Positions 44,099 through 53,182 of a stretch of DNA of 64,000 nt are shown piece after piece. Under the pieces are notes generated by a model, which searched no databases, had not been told where the DNA came from, and saw nothing but the letters and a program-made list of their open reading frames with translations. Position numbers and translations under genes: made by a program. The stretch is taken from contig NZ_CP133133.1 of NCBI RefSeq assembly GCF_030908625.1, forward strand, positions 124,001 to 188,000, read 5' to 3'. The stretch is from Paludicola sp. MB14-C6. GTDB taxonomy: Bacteria; Bacillota; Clostridia; Oscillospirales; Ruminococcaceae. Positions within the stretch are counted from its first letter, which is position 1, and each line of letters opens with the position of its first letter.

Positions 44099-45604
44099 AT
44101 GGCTATTAACTTTTTATACCCTGAATATGAGGTTGTTCGTAATTATGATCGTTGCATAGCTTGCCGTGTTTGTGAACGTCAATGTGCAAATGAAGTCCAC
44201 ACATATTTAGAGGATAGTGGCAAGCTTGTATGTGATGATGCAAAATGTGTAAACTGCCACCGCTGTGTTTCTCTTTGCCCTACAAGAGCGTTAAAGATTG
44301 TAAAGAGCGATAATACTTATAAAGAGAATGCTAACTGGAATGGCAAAACAATTAACGAGCTTTACAGACAAGCAAATAGTGGCGGAGTATTGCTTTCTTC
44401 TATGGGTAATCCTGAAAATTATCCGATTTATTTTGATAAAATATTGCTTAACGCATCCCAAGTTACAAATCCATCTATCGATCCACTACGTGAACCAATG
44501 GAAACAAAAGTATTTCTAGGAGCAAAGCCACAAAATATAGAACGTGACGAAAATGGTAAAATCAAATCGCTTTTACCTCCACATCTAAAACTATCAATGC
44601 CAATTATGTTTAGTGCTATGAGTTATGGCTCAATCAGCTATAACGCTCACGAAAGCTTAGCTCGTGCGGCAGAAGAATTGGGTATTTTTTATAACACAGG
44701 AGAAGGCGGACTACATGAAGATTTTTACCAATACGGTAAAAATACAATTGTACAGGTAGCTTCGGGTAGATTTGGAGTGCATAAAGATTATCTTGAGAGT
44801 GGTGCGGCAATAGAAATTAAAATAGGGCAAGGCGCAAAACCCGGTATTGGAGGCCATCTTCCGGGAACGAAAATTGTTGGTGATGTGTCTAGAACAAGAA
44901 TGATACCAGAGGGCTCAGACGCAATTTCTCCTGCTCCTCATCACGATATTTATTCTATTGAGGATTTAAGGCAGCTTGTATATTCACTAAAAGAAGCGAC
45001 AGATTATAAAAAGCCTGTAATTGTAAAAATCGCAGCAGTTCATAATATAACTGCAATTGCAAGCGGAATTGCAAGAAGTGGTGCAGATATAATAGCAATT
45101 GATGGCTTTAGAGGTGGTACAGGTGCGGCACCAACAAGAATAAGAGATAATGTAGGTATTCCGATTGAGCTTGCTCTTGCAAGTGTTGATAAACGGCTAC
45201 GTGATGAGGGTATTCGTGATAATGTAGGCCTTGTTGTTGGCGGCAGTATCCGTTCAAGCGCTGATATTGTAAAAGCAATTGCACTTGGAGCAGATGCAGT
45301 TTACATTGGAACGGCGGCACTTCTTGCTCTTGGTTGTCATTTGTGTAGAAGTTGTCATGGCGGTAAATGCAATTGGGGTATAGCAACACAAGTACCTGAA
45401 CTTACAAAACGATTAAATCCCGATATTGGCTATAAAAGGCTTGTTAATCTATTAACTGCTTGGGAACATGAGATAAAAGAGATGATGGGCGGTATGGGTA
45501 TCAACTCAATTGAAAGCTTAAAAGGTAACCGCCTCATGCTTAGAGGCTTAGGACTTAATGAAAAAGAACTAGAAGTTTTAGGAATAAAATATGCAGGTGA
45601 ATAG
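44099..45604 (+). CDS. Glutamate synthase, FMN/ferredoxin subunit (archaeal-type GltB core)
   Basis: 501 residues. The N-terminal 70 residues hold two 4Fe-4S sites (CIACRVCERQC and CVNCHRCVSLCP). The FMN-binding synthase barrel follows: PIMFSAMSYGSISYNAHESLARAAEELG, GTGEGGLH-like NTGEGGLHEDF, IEIKIGQGAKPGIGGHLPG, DIIAIDGFRGGTGAAPTRIRDNVGIP, and the 3Fe-4S cysteine cluster GCHLCRSCHGGKCNWG. Converts 2-oxoglutarate plus ammonia to glutamate with electrons from its clusters. Starts directly after the glutaminase. Confidence 0.94.
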   Translation: MAINFLYPEYEVVRNYDRCIACRVCERQCANEVHTYLEDSGKLVCDDAKCVNCHRCVSLCPTRALKIVKSDNTYKENANWNGKTINELYRQANSGGVLLSSMGNPENYPIYFDKILLNASQVTNPSIDPLREPMETKVFLGAKPQNIERDENGKIKSLLPPHLKLSMPIMFSAMSYGSISYNAHESLARAAEELGIFYNTGEGGLHEDFYQYGKNTIVQVASGRFGVHKDYLESGAAIEIKIGQGAKPGIGGHLPGTKIVGDVSRTRMIPEGSDAISPAPHHDIYSIEDLRQLVYSLKEATDYKKPVIVKIAAVHNITAIASGIARSGADIIAIDGFRGGTGAAPTRIRDNVGIPIELALASVDKRLRDEGIRDNVGLVVGGSIRSSADIVKAIALGADAVYIGTAALLALGCHLCRSCHGGKCNWGIATQVPELTKRLNPDIGYKRLVNLLTAWEHEIKEMMGGMGINSIESLKGNRLMLRGLGLNEKELEVLGIKYAGE

Positions 45605-45654
45605 ACGAATCAAGTACATTTCAATTGTATCAAATAGAGAGGATTATTTCATAT

Positions 45655-46086
45655 ATGAAAAAAGTATATGTAAACGAAAAATGGTGTCTTGGATGCCATC
45701 TTTGTGAATATTATTGTGCTTTTGCAGGAAGCAATGAAAAAGATATGGCAAGAGCTTTAAAAGACATCAAAATAAACCCAAATATAAATATAGAGGAACA
45801 TAACGGAATCAGTTTTGCTGTTTCGTGCCGTCATTGTAATGATCCCCTTTGCGTTAAGGGATGTATAACAGGTGCTTTAACGGTAAATGAAGGAGTAATT
45901 ACTATCAATAAAAATAAGTGTATTAATTGCTATACTTGTATACTGAGTTGTCCATATGGAGCAGTTTCAGCGTCTGATAATGGTGTTGTTCAAAAGTGCG
46001 AGTTGTGTATAGAGTCAAGTACAGGAACGCCAAGATGCGTTGAGGGCTGCCCAAATGGAGCAATTGTATTTGAGGAGAGAGGGTGA
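45655..46086 (+). CDS. 4Fe-4S ferredoxin-type electron transfer protein
   Basis: 143 residues from the ATG at 45655, with GAGAGGA upstream; the TTG at 45625 is not needed. Four cysteine clusters (CLGCHLCEYYC, CRHCNDPLCVKGC, CINCYTCILSC, CELC...CVEGC) are those of the HycB/DmsB-like iron-sulfur protein family. It likely passes electrons from the flavoprotein encoded next to the synthase. Confidence 0.9.
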   Translation: MKKVYVNEKWCLGCHLCEYYCAFAGSNEKDMARALKDIKINPNINIEEHNGISFAVSCRHCNDPLCVKGCITGALTVNEGVITINKNKCINCYTCILSCPYGAVSASDNGVVQKCELCIESSTGTPRCVEGCPNGAIVFEERG

Positions 46087-47399
46087 GAAACGTGAATCAA
46101 AATGCAAATAGTAATATGAGCATAAACTCAAATGAAGTAGCTGCTACACCAGATAGTTTGCCGATGAAGTATGTTATCATAGGCAATTCAGCCGCAGGAA
46201 TTGGAGCTGTAGAGGGAATCAGGCAGATTGATAAGTTGGGCGAAATAACCGTTATTACTAATGAGCCGTATCATACGTATTCACGACCTCTTATATCATA
46301 TCTTTTGCTTGGCAAGACAGATTTGCAAAGAATGAAATATCGTGATGATGATTTTTATATTAAAAATAATGTAAATTTACGTGCTTCATCTACCGTTATA
46401 AAAATCAATGAGATTGAGAATTACGTTACAATAAATGATGGTAGTAAGATTCCTTATGATAAGCTGCTTGTTGCAACAGGCTCGTCAGCATTTGTCCCAC
46501 CATTTGAGGGGCTGAATCATGTGAAAAATAAGTTTACCTTTATGACACTTGACGATGCTAATGCACTAAACAAGGCTATAGATATGAATTCAAAAGTCTT
46601 AATTGTAGGTGCAGGCCTTATCGGCTTAAAATGTGCTGAGGGAATACATCAAAAAGTCAAAAGTATAACTGTTGTTGATTTATCATCTAGAATATTATCA
46701 AGCATTTTGGATGATACAGGAGCAAAAATGGTGCAAAATCATATGGAAGCTCAGAATATATCATTTAAAATGTCACAAAAAGTTAAGAGCTTTACAAAAA
46801 ATGCAGCGACTCTTGAAAATGGTGAGGAAATCCCATTTGACGTTTTAGTATTGGCAGTAGGTGTACGTCCAAATATTGAGCTTTTAAAAGGAGTAACTGA
46901 AATAGAAAAAGGCATAATAATCAACACGAAATGTCAAACAAAAAATGAGAATATATATGCTGCCGGAGATTGCACACAAAGCGAGGATGTTTCAAGTGGC
47001 GATCATAAAATTATGGCTCTTCTTCCTAATGCGTATATGCAAGGAGAATGTGCAGGAATCAACATGGCGGGTGGAGATGCGGCTTTCAATAAAGCGATAC
47101 CTATGAATGCAATCGGCTTTTTTGGATTACACATGATTACTGCGGGAAATTATATAGGGGATGCTTATATTCAAGAAGATGGTAAAACCTATAAGAAGTT
47201 GTTTTATAGTAACAATAAATTAAACGGTTATATTCTGATTGGTAATGTTGAAAAGGCAGGAATTTATACAAATCTTATCAGAGAAAGAACAGCTCTTGGC
47301 ACGCTTGATTTTGAACTTATCTGCAAAAAGCCTGGCCTTATGGCGTTTACTAAAGAGTATAGGAATACGAAGTTAGGAGGTATGATAAATGAAAATTGA
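46083..47399 (+). CDS. NAD(P)/FAD-dependent pyridine nucleotide-disulfide oxidoreductase
   Basis: 438 residues. A GTG at 46083 overlaps the previous stop; a second GTG at 46092, with GAGAGGG before it, is as likely. FAD-binding VIIGNSAAGIGAVEGI, YHTYSRPLISYLLLGK, LLVATGSSAFVPPF, NAD-binding VLIVGAGLIGLKCAEGI and the FAD Asp motif NIYAAGDCTQSE. No redox-active Cys pair at the usual place. Supplies electrons from NAD(P)H to the iron-sulfur protein and synthase, doing the job of GltD in other bacteria. Confidence 0.9.
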   Translation: MRNVNQNANSNMSINSNEVAATPDSLPMKYVIIGNSAAGIGAVEGIRQIDKLGEITVITNEPYHTYSRPLISYLLLGKTDLQRMKYRDDDFYIKNNVNLRASSTVIKINEIENYVTINDGSKIPYDKLLVATGSSAFVPPFEGLNHVKNKFTFMTLDDANALNKAIDMNSKVLIVGAGLIGLKCAEGIHQKVKSITVVDLSSRILSSILDDTGAKMVQNHMEAQNISFKMSQKVKSFTKNAATLENGEEIPFDVLVLAVGVRPNIELLKGVTEIEKGIIINTKCQTKNENIYAAGDCTQSEDVSSGDHKIMALLPNAYMQGECAGINMAGGDAAFNKAIPMNAIGFFGLHMITAGNYIGDAYIQEDGKTYKKLFYSNNKLNGYILIGNVEKAGIYTNLIRERTALGTLDFELICKKPGLMAFTKEYRNTKLGGMINEN

Positions 47400-48105
47400 T
47401 GCATTTAACTTAGATTATCGTGAACTAAATACTAAAATTAAGCAAGCTGATAGTGATGTTCTGATAGAGAATTGCTATGGCCAACGATTTATAGGATCAG
47501 GACTAGAAGGCAAAAATATTATGATAAATGGTACACCGGGAAATGCATTGGGATCATATCTTAACGGTGCAGTTATAACAGTAAACGGTAATGCTCAGGA
47601 TGCTGTTGGTGATACGATGAATGACGGAAAAATTGTAATCGATGGCAATGTTGGAGATGCATTAGGATATGCAATGCGAGGCGGAAAGATATATGTTCGT
47701 GGCAATGCAGGATACAGAACCGGTATTCATATGAAAGAATATAAAGAAAAAAGGCCGATTATCGTTGTTGGAGGTAAGGTGGGCAGCTTTTTAGGTGAAT
47801 ATCTTGCTGGAGGGCTTATTGTTGTGTTAGGACTTGACAGTGTTGAGATACCTGTTGGAAACTTTACGGGAACGGGTATGCATGGCGGTACTATTTTTAT
47901 TAGAAGCAAAGAGGCACTTCCAAATCTTCCGGCACAAGTTATAGCTGAAATCGCCACTAAAGATGATATGAAAGAAATTGAGCCAATTTTATGTGAATAT
48001 GCGGAATGTTTTAATATCAACATAAATGAAATGATGAACGAACAATTTTATAAATTAAAAGCAAATGCTAAAAATCCATACAAACAACTTTACACAGCCA
48101 ATTAA
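47389..48105 (+). CDS. Glutamate synthase GXGXG-domain subunit
   Basis: 238 residues, overlapping the flavoprotein gene by 11 bases. The right-handed beta-helix with repeated G-x-x-G-x-x-G turns (GSGLEGKNIMINGTPGNALGSYL, GDTMNDGKIVIDGNVGDALGY, GAVITVNGNAQDAVG) is the C-terminal structural domain of GltB, here a separate chain. It is not catalytic but helps form the tunnel between glutaminase and synthase sites. Confidence 0.93.
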   Translation: MKIDAFNLDYRELNTKIKQADSDVLIENCYGQRFIGSGLEGKNIMINGTPGNALGSYLNGAVITVNGNAQDAVGDTMNDGKIVIDGNVGDALGYAMRGGKIYVRGNAGYRTGIHMKEYKEKRPIIVVGGKVGSFLGEYLAGGLIVVLGLDSVEIPVGNFTGTGMHGGTIFIRSKEALPNLPAQVIAEIATKDDMKEIEPILCEYAECFNININEMMNEQFYKLKANAKNPYKQLYTAN

Positions 48106-48108
48106 GGA

Positions 48109-49437
48109 GTGGGTAAAATGATAACAACAGCTAATGAGGTTATAGAATTTGTAAAAGAAAATGATGTAAAGTTTATAAGGCTTGCTTTTTGCGATCCATT
48201 CGGAACGCAAAAGAACATATCTATTATGCCTGGCGAACTTTCATCAGCATTTGAAAATGGTGTTTCCTTTGATGCTTCGGCTATCAAAGGATTTCATGAT
48301 GTTACGAAGTCAGATCTGCTACTTTTCCCTGATCCATCAACGTTAACGGTGTTACCATGGCGTCCGGGACCGGGTAGGGTTGTGCGTTTTTACTGTGATA
48401 TAAAAAATCCAGACAAAACCGTATTTACTCATGATAGTAGAAATATCCTCAAACGAGTGGTAAAACGTTGTGCTGAAATGGGCTATGTTTGTAAAATTGG
48501 TGCGGAATGTGAATTTTATTTGTTTAAAATGGATGAGAATGGTGAACCAACTGATAAAACTCTCGATTATGGCGGCTATCTTGATATTGCACCGCTTGAC
48601 AAAGGAGAGAATATTCGACGTGAAATATGCTTGTGTCTGCAAGAAATGGGGCTTAAACTGGAAACCTCGCATCACGAGCAGGGTCCTGGGCAAAATGAAA
48701 TTGACTTTAAGTTTAGTGATGCTTTAAACTCAGCAGATAATATATTAACATTTAAGTCTGCTGTAAAAGCAATAGCTGCAAGAAACGGTTTATATGCTTC
48801 GTTTATGCCAAAGCCAATTGCGGGCCAAAGTGGAAATGGATTGCATACAAATATTTCGCTTTCTAAAAATGGTTTCAATATTTTTAATAAAAAGAACGGT
48901 GATCATTCAAAAATAGTCGAAAGCTTCATTGCAGGTGTATTGCAAAAAACTCCTGAGATTACTTTGTTTCTCAATCCAATAACCAACTCATATGAGCGTT
49001 TCGGTAAATATGAAGCACCAAAATATGTTTCTTGGTCACATCAAAACCGCTCTCAACTTGTCAGAATACCGGCAGCAAATGGCGAAAAGGTACGAATGGA
49101 ATTACGTTCTCCGGACCCAACTGTTAATCCATATTTGGCTTTTGCACTTATAATCAGCGCAGGACTTGATGGAATTGAAAAAGCTCTATCGTTACCACCG
49201 GCTGTTGATGCAGATTTATTTAATGCGGATGAAAGTGTCACCAAAAAACTTTCAGTACTTCCGGATAGTCTAGCTCAAGCAATTGCTTTAAGTGAGCATT
49301 CTGAATTTGTAAAAAGCATTATTGGCGAAGAAATGCTTATGAAGTATATTGCATTTAAAAAAGAGGAAGTTCAATCATTTCAAAATGCAGAGAATAAAGA
49401 AAACTTCTATAAGGAGAGGTATTTTAAGTTTATTTAA
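48109..49437 (+). CDS. glnA: Glutamine synthetase type I
   Basis: 442 residues, a GSI of the shorter GSI-alpha type (no adenylylation Tyr loop seen). Motifs: the N-terminal beta-grasp RLAFCDPFGTQKNISIMPGEL, DLLLFPDPSTLTVLPWRP, the metal/glutamate region GAECEFYLF, HHEQGPGQNEIDFKF, FMPKPIAGQSGNGLHTNISL, and VSWSHQNRSQLVRIPA. Makes glutamine for the glutamate synthase encoded just upstream; AAGGAG lies before the ATG. Confidence 0.96.
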   Translation: MGKMITTANEVIEFVKENDVKFIRLAFCDPFGTQKNISIMPGELSSAFENGVSFDASAIKGFHDVTKSDLLLFPDPSTLTVLPWRPGPGRVVRFYCDIKNPDKTVFTHDSRNILKRVVKRCAEMGYVCKIGAECEFYLFKMDENGEPTDKTLDYGGYLDIAPLDKGENIRREICLCLQEMGLKLETSHHEQGPGQNEIDFKFSDALNSADNILTFKSAVKAIAARNGLYASFMPKPIAGQSGNGLHTNISLSKNGFNIFNKKNGDHSKIVESFIAGVLQKTPEITLFLNPITNSYERFGKYEAPKYVSWSHQNRSQLVRIPAANGEKVRMELRSPDPTVNPYLAFALIISAGLDGIEKALSLPPAVDADLFNADESVTKKLSVLPDSLAQAIALSEHSEFVKSIIGEEMLMKYIAFKKEEVQSFQNAENKENFYKERYFKFI

Positions 49438-49470
49438 ACAAATATATTGAATTTGAAAGGTGGCGATTTT

Positions 49471-50040
49471 ACGGAAAATGTTTTGATTGTATCAAATACG
49501 GAAAAGAGTATTGCTTTTTTCACACAAGTATTACAATCATTTTCGGTAAGCAGAATTGTCACCGTATTTTCTTGTTCAGAAGCAAGAACCTTATTGCTCG
49601 AACAAGATTTTGACTTGGTTGTAATTAATGCGCCGCTTCGTGATGAATCTGGAGAAAGTTTATCAAGGCATATAGCAACAAAAGGCATTAGCCAAGTAAT
49701 TCTTGTTGTAAAAAGCGAATTTTATGATGAAATATCTGATGTGGTTGAAGACTATGGAGTAATAACCATAGAAAAGCCTATTAACAAAAATCATTTTTGG
49801 TTGGCATTAAAGCTTGCGAAAGCTGCTCAGAACAAGCTAAAATCCATGCAAGTGGAAAACACTAAGTTGTTACAAAAAATCGAAGATATACGTATTGTTG
49901 ATCGAGCAAAGTGTATTCTTATATCTTATTTGAATATGAGTGAAAGTGAAGCGCATAAGTATATTGAACGACAGGCTATGGATACCAGGACAACTAAGAG
50001 AGCGGTAGCGGAAGGAGTATTGAAAACCTATGAGAGTTAG
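49471..50040 (+). CDS. ANTAR-domain response regulator (antiterminator type)
   Basis: About 189 residues. A degenerate receiver domain (NVLIVSNTEKSIAFF, DFDLVVINAPLRDESG) is joined by a coiled coil (about 125-140) to a C-terminal ANTAR domain (RIVDRAKCILISYLNMSESEAHKYIERQAMDTRTTKRAVAEGVL). ANTAR proteins bind paired RNA hairpins and prevent transcription termination. Start is unclear: GAAAGGTGG at 49455-49463 is followed after seven bases by ACG at 49471, where relatives would have ATG; TTG codons at 49447 and 49483 are the other options. Placed after glnA, it probably senses nitrogen state and acts on the leader hairpins at 42587 and 42839. Confidence 0.85.
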   Translation, partial: TENVLIVSNTEKSIAFFTQVLQSFSVSRIVTVFSCSEARTLLLEQDFDLVVINAPLRDESGESLSRHIATKGISQVILVVKSEFYDEISDVVEDYGVITIEKPINKNHFWLALKLAKAAQNKLKSMQVENTKLLQKIEDIRIVDRAKCILISYLNMSESEAHKYIERQAMDTRTTKRAVAEGVLKTYES

Positions 50041-51439
50041 TGATAAATTACACGAAGAATGTGCTGTTTTCGGCGTAAGCGTAAAAACGGATGAAGCTGC
50101 AGGGATTACTTACAATGGATTGTTATCGTTGCAACATCGTGGGCAGGAAGGTGCAGGAATAGCTGTAATTTCTGAAAACCAAATTACTTGTCACAAAGAT
50201 GTTGGGCTGGTAAGTGAAATCTTTTCCGGTGGTGAACTCGAGAAACTTCCAAAGTGTAGTGCTGCTGTGGGACACACACGGTATTCAACTACTGGCAGCA
50301 ACACAAAAGAAAACGTTGGACCATTTATTACAGAATATTTAACCGGACGAATAGCAACAGCACATAATGGTAATATTACGAATGCGAAAGACATTAAAAA
50401 CAAATTAAAAAAACATGGTTTACGCTTTAACGCAACGAGCGACAGCGAAGTCGCTTCCTCTCTTATAGCTTATTATATGATGAAAGAGGATGATGCAATT
50501 AAAGGCGTTATAAGAGCAGCATCCGATTTAAGAGGTGCTTTCTCGCTCATCATTTTATGTAGTACAGGCAAGCTGATTGCTGTGCGTGACCCATATGGAT
50601 ACCGCCCTTTATGTATAGGAAAAAATGATATAGGAATTGCGGTTGCGTCAGAGTCTTGTGCACTTGAAGCTAATGGATTTGATTTTGTAAGAGATGTTTT
50701 GCCTGGTGAGATTATAGTCATTGAGAATAGTAAGATTATCTTTGAAAACGTAGAATTGCAAAAAAATGATGAATGTGGCGGCTTATGCATTTTTGAATAC
50801 GTTTATTTTGCTCGACCTGATAGCATCATTGATAATCTTAGTGTTTATGAAGCACGTTTTAATATGGGCACTATACTTGCAAAGGAATATCCCGTTGAAG
50901 CTGATGTTGTTTGTGGAGTACCGGATAGTGGACTTGAAGCAGCGATAGGTTACAGTATGCAAAGTGGGATTCCTCTTGTTTCGGGATTTGTAAAGAATAG
51001 GTATATTGGAAGAAGTTTTATCTACCCAACACAAACGCAAAGGGAAAATGCTGTGCGACTAAAATTAAATCCTCTCTCAGCAAATGTTCGTGGTAAAAGA
51101 ATTGTGCTTGTGGACGATTCGATAGTTCGAGGTACAACAAGCGAAAAAATAGTAAGAAGTCTTAAAAATGCAGGAGCAAAGGAAGTACACTTACGGATAT
51201 CATCACCTCCATTTCGCTATACTTGCCATTACGGTACGGATATTGACAATGAAGAAAATTTGATTGCAAATCAAATGAATATAAATGAAATATGCAAAGA
51301 GATTGGTGCTGATAGCTTGGGCTATATCAGTATAGATGGACTTAGAAGAGCATGTGAGAAGTGTAAGGTTTCTTTTTGCACAAGCTGTTTTGCAACGAGT
51401 GGTGCTAAAAAGATACTGAGAAAAAGCGAGCTTGAATAA
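50030..51439 (+). CDS. purF: Amidophosphoribosyltransferase
   Basis: 469 residues, overlapping the ANTAR gene by 11 bases. Class II glutaminase domain with Cys11 after a short propeptide (KLHEECAVFGV), LQHRGQEGAGIA, GHTRYSTTGS, ATAHNGNITN, then the PRPP-binding type I phosphoribosyltransferase motif RIVLVDDSIVRGTTS, and clustered cysteines near the C-terminus (CEKCKVSFCTSC) that suit a 4Fe-4S cluster. First step of purine synthesis, consuming glutamine. A second purF copy elsewhere in the genome cannot be excluded. Confidence 0.92.
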   Translation: MRVSDKLHEECAVFGVSVKTDEAAGITYNGLLSLQHRGQEGAGIAVISENQITCHKDVGLVSEIFSGGELEKLPKCSAAVGHTRYSTTGSNTKENVGPFITEYLTGRIATAHNGNITNAKDIKNKLKKHGLRFNATSDSEVASSLIAYYMMKEDDAIKGVIRAASDLRGAFSLIILCSTGKLIAVRDPYGYRPLCIGKNDIGIAVASESCALEANGFDFVRDVLPGEIIVIENSKIIFENVELQKNDECGGLCIFEYVYFARPDSIIDNLSVYEARFNMGTILAKEYPVEADVVCGVPDSGLEAAIGYSMQSGIPLVSGFVKNRYIGRSFIYPTQTQRENAVRLKLNPLSANVRGKRIVLVDDSIVRGTTSEKIVRSLKNAGAKEVHLRISSPPFRYTCHYGTDIDNEENLIANQMNINEICKEIGADSLGYISIDGLRRACEKCKVSFCTSCFATSGAKKILRKSELE

Positions 51440-51518
51440 ATAATTATGTGTAATGACATATTTCATTTTAGAATCCAATAAGCTGAATCAAAACATAGAT
51501 TTTTTAAGGGGCGAATGT

Positions 51519-52376
51519 ATGGAATTAAAATTTACGAAAATGCAAGGATGCGGTAATGACTATATTTATATTAACTGTATCGAGAATGCTGCGACAAACA
51601 ATATGAAAATAAACTCACCTGAATCTTTGTCGGTACTTTTATCCGATCGACATTTTGGTGTGGGTGGTGATGGTATTGTATTAATTTTATCTTCTGATAT
51701 CGCCGATGCTAAAATGAGGATGTTTAATATTGACGGAAGCGAAGGTAAAATGTGTGGAAATGCAATTCGTTGTGTTGCTAAGTATTTATATGATAATAAT
51801 ATAGTAAATAAAGAAACATTAACGGTTGAAACACTCGCTGGTGTTAAAAAATTGTTTTTAACTATACAAAATGGAGCTGTTTCATCTGTTAAAGTTAATA
51901 TGGGGAATGCAGAACTTTCTCCCGATAAAATTCCTGTTAAGATGCAAGGGGATAGCATAGTAAATAGGCAAGTTAATATCAATAATATTGATTATGCTAT
52001 CACTTGCGTATCTATGGGAAATCCTCATGCAGTTGTATTTTGCGATGATGTTGATTATATAAATCTTGCTGAAATAGGGCCATTATTTGAAAATAATTCG
52101 TTGTTTCCGGAAAGAATAAATACCGAATTCGTCGAAATTGTTGATGAAAATAATTTCAAAATGCGTGTATGGGAAAGGGGAAGTGGTGAAACTCTTGCTT
52201 GCGGTACAGGTGCTTGTGCTTCAGCAGTAGCAGCTGTTTTAAATGGTTATTGTGATAAAAACACAGATATTAAAGTCCAACTCCTTGGTGGCGATCTTGT
52301 TATACGTTATACTGACGATGCAGTGTATATGACCGGAGGATGTAAAAAAGTTTTTGATGGAGTGATAGAAATATGA
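51519..52376 (+). CDS. dapF: Diaminopimelate epimerase
   Basis: 285 residues from ATG 51519, with AAGGGG upstream. The two catalytic cysteines are Cys79 (GKMCGNAIRC) and Cys228 (ETLACGTGACA). Also MQGCGNDYIYINC and HFGVGGDGIV at the N-terminus. Converts LL-DAP to meso-DAP for lysine and peptidoglycan. It works in the same pathway as the dapL gene two genes away. Confidence 0.95.
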   Translation: MELKFTKMQGCGNDYIYINCIENAATNNMKINSPESLSVLLSDRHFGVGGDGIVLILSSDIADAKMRMFNIDGSEGKMCGNAIRCVAKYLYDNNIVNKETLTVETLAGVKKLFLTIQNGAVSSVKVNMGNAELSPDKIPVKMQGDSIVNRQVNINNIDYAITCVSMGNPHAVVFCDDVDYINLAEIGPLFENNSLFPERINTEFVEIVDENNFKMRVWERGSGETLACGTGACASAVAAVLNGYCDKNTDIKVQLLGGDLVIRYTDDAVYMTGGCKKVFDGVIEI

Positions 52377-52451
52377 CATCATATTGTTTTGATAGTTACT
52401 TGCATTTCGAATGCTTTATCAAAGATTTCATCAATATGAAGGAGTTACAAC

Positions 52452-53180
52452 ATGCGTGATTATGAAAAAGAAATTAAACAACGTGTAGCATTTATTCGTG
52501 AAGTATTAAAGTCAGCAAATGTGGATGGCATTGTCTACGGAAACAGTGGCGGTAAGGATAGTGCGCTTGTTGGTATTCTTTGTAAAATAGCTTGCGAAAA
52601 CACAGTCGGAATTATTATGCCTTGTGGTTCTAAGCGCAACTATAACGAGGATAAAAATGATGCGGAATCCGTTGCTAATCAATTTCATATTGAAACTCGT
52701 CTTGCAGATTTAACAGAAGCAAAAAATACTTTTATTCATATGTCTAATGAACTTACAAAACTAACAGAAGCAGCAATTTCCAATATAGCACCTCGTCTTA
52801 GAATGATAACGCTTTATATGGTTGCCGCAAGTGAAAATAGGCTTGTCGCTGGTACAGGAAATAGAAGCGAGGGCTATATGGGATATTTCACAAAATGGGG
52901 TGATGGTGCTTTCGATTTTAATCCAATTGCTGATTTAACTGTAACTGAAATATACGATTTTCTGCGATATCTTAATGCTCCTGTTCATATCATAGATAAA
53001 GCACCTTCAGCAGGATTATTTGATGGACAAACTGATGAAAGCGAGATGGGTGTAACATATAAAAGCATTGATAGCTTTTTGCTTGACGGTTTTGCCAAAG
53101 AAAATGATCAGTTAATTATTGAAAAATATCATGAGGCAAGCGAGCATAAGCGTAAAATGCCGATAACGTATGGAGGTTAA
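52452..53180 (+). CDS. nadE: NAD synthetase (ammonia-dependent)
   Basis: 242 residues, the short form without a glutaminase domain, so it uses free ammonia. PP-loop YGNSGGKDSALVG, GTGNRSEGYMGYFTKWGDG and DKAPSAGLFDGQTDESEMG, which bind ATP and deamido-NAD. AAGGAG lies before the ATG. Its presence fits an operon that spends ammonia and glutamine. Confidence 0.95.
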   Translation: MRDYEKEIKQRVAFIREVLKSANVDGIVYGNSGGKDSALVGILCKIACENTVGIIMPCGSKRNYNEDKNDAESVANQFHIETRLADLTEAKNTFIHMSNELTKLTEAAISNIAPRLRMITLYMVAASENRLVAGTGNRSEGYMGYFTKWGDGAFDFNPIADLTVTEIYDFLRYLNAPVHIIDKAPSAGLFDGQTDESEMGVTYKSIDSFLLDGFAKENDQLIIEKYHEASEHKRKMPITYGG

Positions 53181-53182
53181 TA

